Source: Agarophyton chilense | Taxonomy: Eukaryota; Rhodophyta; Florideophyceae; Gracilariales; Gracilariaceae | Reading direction: 5' to 3' | Assembly: GCA_030374765.1 (NCBI GenBank) | Contig: JARGXX010000077.1 | Coordinates: 62,001 to 126,000, forward strand | DNA length: 64,000 bases | Shown: positions 1 to 8,749 of the stretch, in pieces | Layout of the letters: each line of letters opens with the position of its first letter | How positions within the stretch are numbered: position 1 is the first letter of the stretch | The notes under the pieces: model-generated | Database searches by the model: none | What the model saw: the letters and a program-made list of their open reading frames with translations, nothing else | What the model was told of the DNA's origin: nothing | Translations under genes and position numbers: made by a program

Positions 1-837
1 TGCAAATGTCTAAGCAGAAATTATCTGCAGCCCCGTGCGTAACAAAGAGGTATTTCATGGTCACTGAATAGCTTTTTGAGCCACAATGAGACGTATTGCA
101 TCGGTGCGGCATCTTGCTTACATCTAGCGAGTTCGAAGGTTTAATACAGTGGCTTGGCCCGTGACGTGTATACCAATGAATCATACTGCACACAAAAGGT
201 TAGCAATTGCTACTCCTATCCAGTCTCTAGTCTAGCTAGTGTCTTTATGAGGTTGAGCGACAGGCGCGGCACCTATGGACACGCACCCCTTCAGGAAAGG
301 GATACAACGAAGATATGAACCGGCGCCCCCTGATGAGTTGGTGCGACGCTTCTTGCCTCAAATTATATCTCCAACTTATACAACGAGGGAATACGAATCT
401 GCAAATCATTCGATCACTCGATCTCATCCATGGTTCGTTCATGTTCGATCAGGCCAACCAATTTTTTTCCTCGACAGGGACGCAATCATGCAACCACTGC
501 TGAAATGTACAGATTATACTAGTCGTTTCATTCGAATTTAACACACTTAGCCTAAACACTATAAACATACAAGATGACTGGCGCGCACTACCTCTCTGCT
601 AACATACAATCCTGTGCAGATACAACTCCAACTACATCTAGAACAGGGAGCACATCACCACCCATGATCCCCTCATGTCCTCGCTGTCCTGGCGATATGG
701 GATCCATCCCCCCTGTATCACGTCATTTCGTGTCGTCTGATGCTCTCCTGTATTCTAAACAGTTCTGCATGAGAGGTGACTGACACACGAAGGGTACTTC
801 ATGAATTAACGGAATTAGCTGAACTGAGACAATGTTC
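1..837. other. No gene recognised
   Basis: Only short open frames with no recognisable domain are present on either strand. The right end is the 3' flank of the kinase gene that follows. Confidence 0.5.
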
Positions 838-3288
838 TCAATCGAAATGGAGAAGTTCCATGATGTTTTTCAGTGTTTCCGTGATATCAGAAAAGTGCGG
901 ACGCATTTCCATTTGTTGATGCCAGCAAGCCTGTATAAGTGATTTAATCTCAGAGGGGATTTCGTCGTCGCGCTCAAACGACGGTCTTTCCCCTCTGAAC
1001 GCGACCTTTTGCATAAGCTGTACCGGTTCGACGGATCGTCCAAACGGGACTCTGCCACAGAAAATTTCCCAACAGACAATCCCAAAGCTATATACATCCG
1101 CTTGCTGCAGGTATGGGTTGCCGCTTATTACTTCCGGGGCCATGGTTATCAGAGATCCGGTGAGACCTCCACCGCCAGGAACAAGTGACTGCTGAGCAGA
1201 ATTAAGCTTGGAAAGACCAAAATCGATAATAGTGCCCTTGAAAGTGCCATCATTTTGTTGCTCGACAAGAATGTTCTGGGACTTCAAGTCACGATGAAGT
1301 ACAAGTGGTTCTCTCCCATGTAAATACCGCATCCCAAGGGCGATGTCTTTCGTGAGTTGGAGTTTTTGTCTCAGGTTCAGAGCAGCTCTCCGCCGTCCAT
1401 GTAGCAATTCAAACAAACTGCCCCCATTGATCAGGGAACTTACAATGCAAAGGGGATATCTTGGGTCCACGCAGGCACCCATGTACAAAAGACAGTTAGG
1501 ATGTCGAATAGATTTCAGCAAGGAAACCTCTGATAGAAAGCGCATACGGTTCCAAGCCATATCGGCCCCATCATCCGCTGCAATGGAGTTTTGAACGCCA
1601 GCATTAATATTTCCCATCATACTATCGAATTCAGGTTCAAAGGACTCGCCATCCTGAAGATATCTGCCTGCAGGGGCGCCTCCCTGAGCTGAAGCGCCTT
1701 CCAACGAAGTCGGTGCAACTATAGTGGAGCCATCACTGTTCAAAATGAGCTGCGGACCAGATTTGAAGACCTTGACAGCAACTGGAGAATCAAGCCACGT
1801 GCACTTCCATACAGTGGCGAATGAGCCACTTCCGATTTGGCGCTTGAATTTGAGCTCATTGAAGTCAATTTCGAAGCTTCCGATTGCTCGATCTGTCAAG
1901 GTGCGTCGAGAACGGCGGCTGCTACGCGTCGGAGAAGAAAATTCCATTTGCTCTCTTTGGTAAGATGCGGAGGACGAGCGCTCACTATCCTTCGAAGCTT
2001 GGGACTCCGACAGTGGGTGTGTAGAGTTGGAAGTAACAGAAGCTTGCTCGGGAACATGTCCTGACGGCGAAGGGGTGAGTGGAGGAAGTTGGCCGGCTTC
2101 AGCAGCAACTGCGGGTGGGAGCATTGGAGTTGAACGACGGGGATCGACATGATCGCGCCAAAAGTCTGTTGGGAAAATGCCGAGACTCTCAAACTCTTTT
2201 GCCAGCATACGTTTCTCGTTTTCAACCTTGAGGCGTTCAATACCAAGGGCGGTGTCAAAGCAGAGTCTGTCAAGCCATGTCTTGACGACGGGATCACTCG
2301 CGCACCATTTGGCAAAATCCTCGAACCCAATGACACCGTCTTGGTCCAAGTCATGCTCTGCAAGGGTGCGCACGGAGAGTTGGTGCAGATCGCTCGGAGT
2401 GCAACGACGCAGACTTGTGAGGGACTCAGCTTCCAGGGAATCAGAAGCCTTAAAAGTATGGCTTTCTGCAAAATGGCTCATGACAACGAAAACCTTTTCG
2501 ATTTCGGCCGCATTGAGATTGCCAGAGCTGTCTGTGTCGTACATATGAAAAAGATAGCGGAGGCGCTCTTCTTCGCTTCCCTTACCGAGAATGGTCATAC
2601 CGGTGACGAATTCGCGGAGGCCAAGGGTCTCCTCATCGGTGGAATAGAAGAGAGACATGGCAAAGTTGTACAGAGGAGACTCCTCCGAATGCTGCTGGGG
2701 GTTTCTAATTATGGAGCGGAAAAGACTATAAAATTGGTCGCGAGTGAGGAAGCCACGACCCTCTTCATCGAGTTCGTTGAACTTGCTCTTGAGCGCTTTG
2801 AGTTCAGAGACTTGCCAGCGTTGAAGGGCGGAGCCGGGGCTATTCGCTAGGTCGTTGAGGCTTGGGCGGCTGGCGTAGGGACTTGCAGGTGGGGTTTTGA
2901 TGGCAGGAGTGGTTGGAGTGACGCTTTGAGGAGGAAGGGTAGAGAGCTTTGTCGTGAGGGCTGGGCTTGGCCCTTTGGAAGAGGGGATTGAGGCGGTGTC
3001 CAGTGTAGAAGAGGTTCGAATCCAGACGGAAGGGTGGTCGGCGTGGTAGTAGAGAGAGCGGTTGGAAGTGTCTGGGAAGCCGATGCTCTCCATACTGGCG
3101 GAGGGGTCGGCATCGTCGGAGGAAACCTGCGAGAGACCGTTACGACCGAATGTGGCGAGCTCGCTCCAGCGTGCGAGCGTGGCGGGGGCGGAGAGGTCGA
3201 GCGAGCGAGTGGGACAGAGACGGTGAGGAAGCGTCGAGGAGGCGCGGGGGGGGCGGGAGCGCGAGCGCGCAGTGCAAGGGGGGGGCAT
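838..3288 (-). CDS. EF-hand calcium-binding protein kinase, TKL/Raf-like
   Basis: An 816-residue Ser/Thr (TKL-type) kinase preceded by calcium-binding EF-hands. The first 150 residues are Ser/Pro/Arg-rich and probably disordered. EF-hand-like loops lie near residues 171-182 (degenerate), 251-262 (DTDSSGNLNAAE) and 313-324 (DLDQDGVIGFED). A Ser-rich linker leads to the kinase domain at about 475-814: Gly loop GSGSFATV near 486-493, VAVK lysine near 506, HRDLKSQN at 665-672, DFG at 689-691 and APE near 717-719. An insert of about 70 residues separates the VAVK strand from the C-helix. The HPNCLLYMGAC stretch is typical of TKL kinases. The domain order suggests calcium-responsive signalling, although known CDPKs carry EF-hands after a CAMK-type kinase, so this is a different design. 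The start is the first ATG; Met66 is an alternative. No intron is needed. Confidence 0.9.
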   Translation of the reverse strand: MPPPCTARSRSRPPRASSTLPHRLCPTRSLDLSAPATLARWSELATFGRNGLSQVSSDDADPSASMESIGFPDTSNRSLYYHADHPSVWIRTSSTLDTASIPSSKGPSPALTTKLSTLPPQSVTPTTPAIKTPPASPYASRPSLNDLANSPGSALQRWQVSELKALKSKFNELDEEGRGFLTRDQFYSLFRSIIRNPQQHSEESPLYNFAMSLFYSTDEETLGLREFVTGMTILGKGSEEERLRYLFHMYDTDSSGNLNAAEIEKVFVVMSHFAESHTFKASDSLEAESLTSLRRCTPSDLHQLSVRTLAEHDLDQDGVIGFEDFAKWCASDPVVKTWLDRLCFDTALGIERLKVENEKRMLAKEFESLGIFPTDFWRDHVDPRRSTPMLPPAVAAEAGQLPPLTPSPSGHVPEQASVTSNSTHPLSESQASKDSERSSSASYQREQMEFSSPTRSSRRSRRTLTDRAIGSFEIDFNELKFKRQIGSGSFATVWKCTWLDSPVAVKVFKSGPQLILNSDGSTIVAPTSLEGASAQGGAPAGRYLQDGESFEPEFDSMMGNINAGVQNSIAADDGADMAWNRMRFLSEVSLLKSIRHPNCLLYMGACVDPRYPLCIVSSLINGGSLFELLHGRRRAALNLRQKLQLTKDIALGMRYLHGREPLVLHRDLKSQNILVEQQNDGTFKGTIIDFGLSKLNSAQQSLVPGGGGLTGSLITMAPEVISGNPYLQQADVYSFGIVCWEIFCGRVPFGRSVEPVQLMQKVAFRGERPSFERDDEIPSEIKSLIQACWHQQMEMRPHFSDITETLKNIMELLHFD

Positions 3289-3652
3289 TGTGGTGGGGGG
3301 AGGGCGAAGCGGATGTTGAGTGGGGGAGGAGGGGGGGGGGGGTTAGTGTGGTAGTGGTGTTGGTGAGTGCTGTAGGAAGCGGAGAGCGGCTGCGCGGCAG
3401 GGCTTTGTATGAGAGCGCGGCGCTATGGCGATGCAGTGGCAGGCGCACGCGCAATACAGGCGCGTGCTGGCAACGCAAGCGCGCTCTTATGGGGGGGCTC
3501 CGTGTCAGCAGCGCCTTCTGTAAGGCGGAATGCTGCTCGCGGCGCAATCTCGCGCACGGCGTGCCAATGGAGCGCGCGCGGCGGGCATGCGAAGCGCCAT
3601 TGCACGATTACGCTTCGAATGCAGCGCAACATCGACACCCTCCATCGCAATC
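3289..3652. promoter_or_regulatory. Shared upstream region of the kinase and hemE
   Basis: This 364-bp GC-rich gap lies between two divergent starts. It includes a run of about ten G near 3330-3340. No TATA box was seen. A bidirectional promoter is inferred from geometry alone. Confidence 0.4.
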
Positions 3653-4861
3653 ATGGCAGTGGTGGCGGCGTCTTCTTTCGTCGGCGCGCCGCCGTTTCCC
3701 GCGCGCCGCGGCTCCGTCTCTCGTCGCTCTGTCTGCCGTCCCACCTCTCCCCTCGTCGCACCGCCCTCACGCGCGCCGCCGCGCGCCTCAGCTCTCACAA
3801 CGCCCGATGTAGATCCGCTACTGCTGCGCGCCGCTCGCGGGCAACGCGTCGAACGCCCTCCGGTATGGCTCATGCGCCAGGCCGGCCGCTATATGGCCGA
3901 TTTCCGCGCCTATAGCGACAAGCACCCCTTCCGCCACCGCTCGGAGACGCCGCAAATCGCGCGCGAGCTCTCATTGCAGCCACTGCGCGCATTTGGCGTC
4001 GACGCCGTCATCTTCTTCTCCGACATTCTCACTCCCCTTCCCGCTTTTGGGCAGCAATTTGACATCGTGCCTGGGAAGGGCCCGCTTATCTACGATCCGT
4101 TGAGAACTGACCAAGATATAAATCGCCTGCTTCACAACTCTCTTGATCTCGACAAGCTCAGCTTTGTGCGCCACGTTTTGCAATCGCTCGAACGCGACGT
4201 CGACTCACACACCGCTTTGCTCGGCTTTGTAGGCGCGCCCTTCACGCTGGCTGCCTACATGATTGAAGGTAGCGCCGTCAAGAACCTGCTCAACGTCAAG
4301 CGCTTCATGTACTCTGAGAGTCATAAAAGTCTGCCGCTGCTTCTCGAACGCCTTTCGGAATACGTAGCTGACTATGCCGTTTTCCAGCTTGAATCTGGTG
4401 CCCAGGCCATCCAGCTTTTCGACTCTTGGGCGCACCATCTCTCGCCTGAGCAATATAGACGTTTTGCTATACCGTACGCGAAAAAGGCAATCCGCACCAT
4501 AAAGCAGCGCTGCCCCGATGCCCCCGTCATATTCTTTGCCAATGGATTGGCGGGCAAGGTAGACGACATTTGCGCTGAGTTCGAAGGCTTGGCTGATGTG
4601 CTAGGCGTGGACTGGTCAGTTCGACTCTCGGATGTCAGGCGTGTGTGGAGTGGCGTGTTGCAGGGCAACGTTGATCCCGCTGTCTTGGCAGTAGGGGGCA
4701 ATGATGCCATTCATGCTGCCGTTTTGGAAACTGTGCAACAGAACGGTGGGGCGCAAAACCTTATCATTAACCTTGGACACGGCGTTGTGCAACAAACGCC
4801 AGAGTCTGCGGTTGCTGCGTTTGTCAATAGCGTCAAAAACCTATCACCTGTCTCTGTTTGA
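3653..4861 (+). CDS. hemE: Uroporphyrinogen III decarboxylase, plastid-targeted
   Basis: Converts uroporphyrinogen III to coproporphyrinogen III in haem and chlorophyll/bilin synthesis. The family signature VWLMRQAGRYM is at about residues 71-81. Residues matching the known active site are visible: the Arg of RQAGR near 75, Asp of FSDIL near 124, Tyr of AAYMIEG near 202, Ser of FDSWAHH near 258 and His of NLGHGV near 376. The 402-residue length equals the usual 350 residues plus about 50. The extension (MAVVAASSFVGAPPFPARRG) is rich in Ala, Ser, Pro and Arg with an early Phe, the pattern of red-algal plastid transit peptides. The frame stays open upstream to an ATG at 3530, but the ATG at 3653 has a better context and gives the more typical transit peptide. 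Confidence 0.95.
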   Translation: MAVVAASSFVGAPPFPARRGSVSRRSVCRPTSPLVAPPSRAPPRASALTTPDVDPLLLRAARGQRVERPPVWLMRQAGRYMADFRAYSDKHPFRHRSETPQIARELSLQPLRAFGVDAVIFFSDILTPLPAFGQQFDIVPGKGPLIYDPLRTDQDINRLLHNSLDLDKLSFVRHVLQSLERDVDSHTALLGFVGAPFTLAAYMIEGSAVKNLLNVKRFMYSESHKSLPLLLERLSEYVADYAVFQLESGAQAIQLFDSWAHHLSPEQYRRFAIPYAKKAIRTIKQRCPDAPVIFFANGLAGKVDDICAEFEGLADVLGVDWSVRLSDVRRVWSGVLQGNVDPAVLAVGGNDAIHAAVLETVQQNGGAQNLIINLGHGVVQQTPESAVAAFVNSVKNLSPVSV

Positions 4862-5021
4862 CGAGTATCTCAAAGCATGTCGTTTACTTTTATTTTGAAC
4901 CACCAGTAAAGTGGCTGAACTTCACATCTTGTTCGACTCGCTATGATATCCCATGAGTCTTTTGTTCTATGTACTCTATGTCAACAATTATTCTGTACGG
5001 GCCACTGTTCTTTTTCGTTTC
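4862..5021. other. Convergent 3' flank
   Basis: A 160-bp gap between the hemE stop and the stop of the opposing small membrane-protein gene. TTTTATT-type sequence near 4888-4895 could serve as a poly(A) signal on the minus strand. Confidence 0.3.
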
Positions 5022-5516
5022 TCAAAACCCAGACTTGAACAACAGAAGAACTCCGAATACTATGTTTACAGCTACACCGCACGCGAGCCCGCTCCGCCAC
5101 CGCTCAGACATACCGATGCTCTTGTCCATAGACACTATGATCATGATGAATCCAAAGAAAAGACCGATGAGGAACCCTCCAATCCATTCCAGCCTTCTGC
5201 GCCCGGAGCGTAGCTCTTCTGATGTGTTGCCGATGCTGATTCTTGTGTAGCTCTGTGATTCTCGTGATTCCTCATCAATTGAGGACGAAGGCGTCGTAAT
5301 GGCACATTGTATCAATCCACACGCCAGAATTGACGGTGATGATAGGAATCTTTCTTCGTCGAGGACTTTTCCTTGAACGATCACTCTCACGTTTTTGCAA
5401 GCATCCTCGTGGTCCTCGAGCACGGCCGAACTTAAATGACACACCTTTGAACCTTTTGGGAGTTCCATTCTAACCGGCGTTTCATTACCGTTGATAGATA
5501 CACACAGAGATGGCAT
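5022..5516 (-). CDS. Ubiquitin-like two-pass membrane protein, possibly Dsc3-like
   Basis: A 164-residue protein. Residues 1-75 have the length and pattern of a ubiquitin-like fold, including VIVQGKVLDEE, which resembles the I-x-x-G-K-x-L-x-D-E segment of ubiquitin-like domains. Two hydrophobic segments follow at about 111-130 (WIGGFLIGLFFGFIMIIVSM) and 142-161. The order UBL, linker, two transmembrane helices resembles Dsc3 of the fungal Golgi/ER Dsc E3 ligase complex and some TMUB-type proteins. The closing segment ends NIVFGVLLLF, reminiscent of Dsc3 C-termini. A role in membrane protein quality control is inference. It runs tail to tail with hemE. Confidence 0.55.
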   Translation of the reverse strand: MPSLCVSINGNETPVRMELPKGSKVCHLSSAVLEDHEDACKNVRVIVQGKVLDEERFLSSPSILACGLIQCAITTPSSSIDEESRESQSYTRISIGNTSEELRSGRRRLEWIGGFLIGLFFGFIMIIVSMDKSIGMSERWRSGLACGVAVNIVFGVLLLFKSGF

Positions 5517-6128
5517 TGCTCCGATTTCAGATGCACTATTTGATCAAACTTTGAGGGTTATGAGAGGTTTCAAGTGTTATACGTTCACGCCTCCGGAAAG
5601 CCTGTTGGACCGATGTGCCTTCACTTATGGGGACGGACGTGTTCAAATCACGTATGTCGCATACATACACCGTTTCGTTGTACCGCAATGCTCTCGAATT
5701 AAGAACGGACATACCGAGAGCGCCGTGTGCAGGCTAGTTTCTCAGGTGCACACACGCTAAAACCCGTTGCGCACAACTTATTGTCAACGGGCAACTCAAT
5801 CCGTTAGAGGAAAAGTCAATTCATCGATATTCAAGTTTACACTGAGGACTATTTGAATGTATGTCAGGTAGAGATACCCTTTCACCCTGATTGTGGCTTG
5901 AATGGGGTGCTACTCAGAAAGCCCACAGCAATTGCTGACGAAGGTACATGTGGTAAAAAGGCACCTCGGTTCAAGAATGGTGGTAGTAAATGGATTTGAA
6001 AACGGTAAATGAAGTACTTGGATTCAAGAATCGAGGAGCAAAGAATGCTAATAACCTGCAAAGAAGCAAACAACGTTGCCTTGTAGCAATATCTGTGTAT
6101 GGGAACGTTCTTCACGATCACACACATA
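5517..6128. other. Intergenic, no gene recognised
   Basis: Upstream side of the ubiquitin-like gene and 3' flank of the sugar kinase. Open frames here are short and have no recognisable composition or motif. Confidence 0.45.
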
Positions 6129-7541
6129 CTACGGAGTCCATAGACGCTCCACACGAGAGACTACACATTTCCATTTGCGGAATGCTTGTAACCACTTTTG
6201 TTGATCCTCCTCGGAAGCCAAGTTGTAAGTTCTCTTTTGACGATTCGCAATGTTTAAGCCAACGACTCTAGCGCCAATAACACCGGCCCCTTTGACACCA
6301 ACGTCAGGTTCACCTAAACGCGCTCCACCGAACAGGGCTTTGATACCATTGACAAAAACTGAACTTGCCCCTACTCCTCCAACAATCTCTACGCCGTCGT
6401 TTCTCATGCCACCTGACGCGTCTGCCAGCGCGAAAACTAAGCCCTCCGTAACAGCCCTTGCTACATCGCGTCTATCAGTTGCTGCCGTGAGGCCATATAG
6501 CGCTCCTACAGCATCAGCAGGTGGGCATCGTCTGCCCGTAATGTAGGGCACGTAGACAAGCCCCGAAGCTCCGATTTCGCTCCCACTGGCAAGCATGTCA
6601 AAGTCCTTGACCGTGCAGTTCAATAAGGCCTCGCAAGTGTGAGACACACATGCTCCGATTGCCGCGACCGATCCTACCAGAATGACAGCCCTTTCATCTG
6701 CTGCATGCGAAAGCTCAAGTCCGGGACCTTTTCTCTCTCCGACACGTAATGTTTGCCCGACCCAGCCACTGCTTCCGCCGTAAACGTAATACCCTGACCC
6801 GATCTCATCACATCCGGCTCCAACGGTTGCCGAGAATGCGTCTCCGCCAGCATGAATCACTGGTATACCTGCAGCTTCGGGTTGCCCTAGCATCCGGGCC
6901 ATTTGAGGACTTAAATGTCCTACGATCCCAGGACGTGGCAAAATTTCAGGCAGCAGAGGAAGGAATGACGCGAGCCCTGCCTGCTCAAAGAGAGTCGTGT
7001 TGTAGGAGCGATATGGTTGTTGTGTCAATCCTGTCGTAGTCGCCGTTGTTGCATCAGTGAAATGACGATCAGGACAACCCGCCAGTTCGTAACAGACAAA
7101 ATCTGCCCCACCCAACATTATTCTATACTCTTGCCTAGAAGGTGAGGGCAATAAAGCAAGTTTGGGCAGAAGGTCCGTTGGCAATATGCGTGTTCTCGTC
7201 ATGTGAGATAGTCTTGTCGCTTCATCGACTGCTCGGGCATCGGAGTACAACAGAGCCTTGTCATTCAGCAGATTTGGCACAGTTCCATGTCCGATGAGGT
7301 CTTGCATTTGGCCTGTGATGCTGATAGCTGAAACGTGACCTGTACTTGGGAAAACATCGGCGCAAGCGGCAAGCGTTGCTGACCGCCAATTTGAAGGACT
7401 TTGCGTCACCGTGAGAGTACCACTATGAGTTACGTGCGAATGACGAGATACTTTCAAAAGACTATCATATGCCGGTTGATACACACCGGCCTTAGTTCCG
7501 GACGTTCCAACATCCACAGCAATTATAAAGTCATCCTTCAT
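6129..7541 (-). CDS. FGGY-family carbohydrate kinase, xylulokinase-like
   Basis: ATP-dependent sugar kinase, about 470 residues from this start, close to the usual 480-500 of xylulokinases. The N-terminal phosphate-binding motif is IAVDVGTSGTK near residues 7-17. GQMQDLIGH near 77-85 matches the substrate-binding GQMHG-type loop, and LLYSDARA near 97-104 replaces the usual LWND-R segment. The likely catalytic base is Asp234 in HAGGDAFSATVG, the position expected from bacterial XylB. A Gly-rich actin-like ATPase segment follows (EIVGGVGASS). The frame stays open about 150 codons upstream, with ATGs near 7976 and 7646, but that extension does not resemble coding sequence. The start MKDDFIIAVDVG is therefore preferred; an upstream start with a plastid leader cannot be excluded. 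The substrate is inferred. Confidence 0.82.
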   Translation of the reverse strand: MKDDFIIAVDVGTSGTKAGVYQPAYDSLLKVSRHSHVTHSGTLTVTQSPSNWRSATLAACADVFPSTGHVSAISITGQMQDLIGHGTVPNLLNDKALLYSDARAVDEATRLSHMTRTRILPTDLLPKLALLPSPSRQEYRIMLGGADFVCYELAGCPDRHFTDATTATTTGLTQQPYRSYNTTLFEQAGLASFLPLLPEILPRPGIVGHLSPQMARMLGQPEAAGIPVIHAGGDAFSATVGAGCDEIGSGYYVYGGSSGWVGQTLRVGERKGPGLELSHAADERAVILVGSVAAIGACVSHTCEALLNCTVKDFDMLASGSEIGASGLVYVPYITGRRCPPADAVGALYGLTAATDRRDVARAVTEGLVFALADASGGMRNDGVEIVGGVGASSVFVNGIKALFGGARLGEPDVGVKGAGVIGARVVGLNIANRQKRTYNLASEEDQQKWLQAFRKWKCVVSRVERLWTP

Positions 7542-8749
7542 CGATGTCGGCAAGGATTTCGGTCGCAATGTTCTTAAACGAATGGCATTTTGAAGAGTTT
7601 CGTTTTGTCCCCATAGGAGATAAGGGGACGTGACGAAGGGAAGCATTTCTTCAATAGTTCTATATTGGAAAAATGGCGCAGAATTGCAGAATGAACCACG
7701 TCTTTCTTTACGCCAAGTACCCAAAACAATGTTCTCACATCCTGAGATCCAAGCCTTGCGCTTCGAGTAACATGTCCGGAACCATAACTGAAACCGATGT
7801 CCATCGATCCACAACCAGGCAAATGAGCGAAATCTGAGAGTTTTGAATTTGAGTGTTTTTCGGATACAACGGTCACCCCTGTATAGTTTTCGTACTTTCG
7901 GCGTATTGTACATACCCTCGCCGAATAGCAATAGAGGCTGTACCGAGGACGGTCCGAATGCCTCGGAGGACACCATCGTTTCTCGCAAGGTGATCGTGGC
8001 CAAAAAGCGGTGAAGCTGCCCGAGGACCTTTCACCACTTCAAAGCTCGTCCTTTGCCACTATTCATTACCTCTGTTCTAAATTATGATTAAACCATAACT
8101 CCAACCGTTTTGACAGCATCACTGCTCATCTTTCTGTTATTTCTTGAGCGCTCTCTTAACTCTTACAGTTCGTAGTATCCTCAAAGACTTCGAAAAGAGG
8201 TTACGCTCCTCACATAACATAACAAATCAAAACCTATGCTCGTGTCCCACTTACTGTACATAGCCCATGGCTGTACATAACAATCATATTCTCCAGAGCC
8301 GTCGGTATTTCGCTATCGGCGATTATCGCCTCTTAATACACCACTTGTACATCCCGTACTTTTCCTCGTCATTCATCAGCTCTTAGATTCATCGGCAAAG
8401 TAGCACACTGTGAAAAGAAGCTCCAGTGTTATCAGATTGTATCTATCACCTGAAAAGGCACTCTGCAGCTCCAATCGATCATTCGGCTATTGTTACAACC
8501 AAAAAGATTTCAATACCCAGAACCACCCCCGACATCAACGTTTCTTCAAGCATGAAGCTCATTTTGAGCCCAGCATAGAAAAAGATTGGTCTTCAGATCT
8601 CGTATGTATTAGGGCATGTGCCCCTCAGGATATTGTCCATTGGCTTCCTCAAGACGAGTGGAATATCTTTTGACTCAAAACATGTGGCACATTCTTACTC
8701 TTGCATGTTCAGCCCTGCCGATCCCTGGAATGATGAAAATTTCTGCTTT
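7542..8749. other. Intergenic region
   Basis: AT-rich flank between two minus-strand genes. It holds the sugar kinase 5' region (with an open but non-conserved extension up to about 8.0 kb) and the 3' flank of the Mediator gene. No gene, RNA or repeat was recognised. Confidence 0.45.

Noticed and set aside
2149-2850. A 233-codon open frame on the plus strand
   Set aside because: It lies opposite the EF-hand part of the kinase gene and reads as its mirror; no motif of its own.
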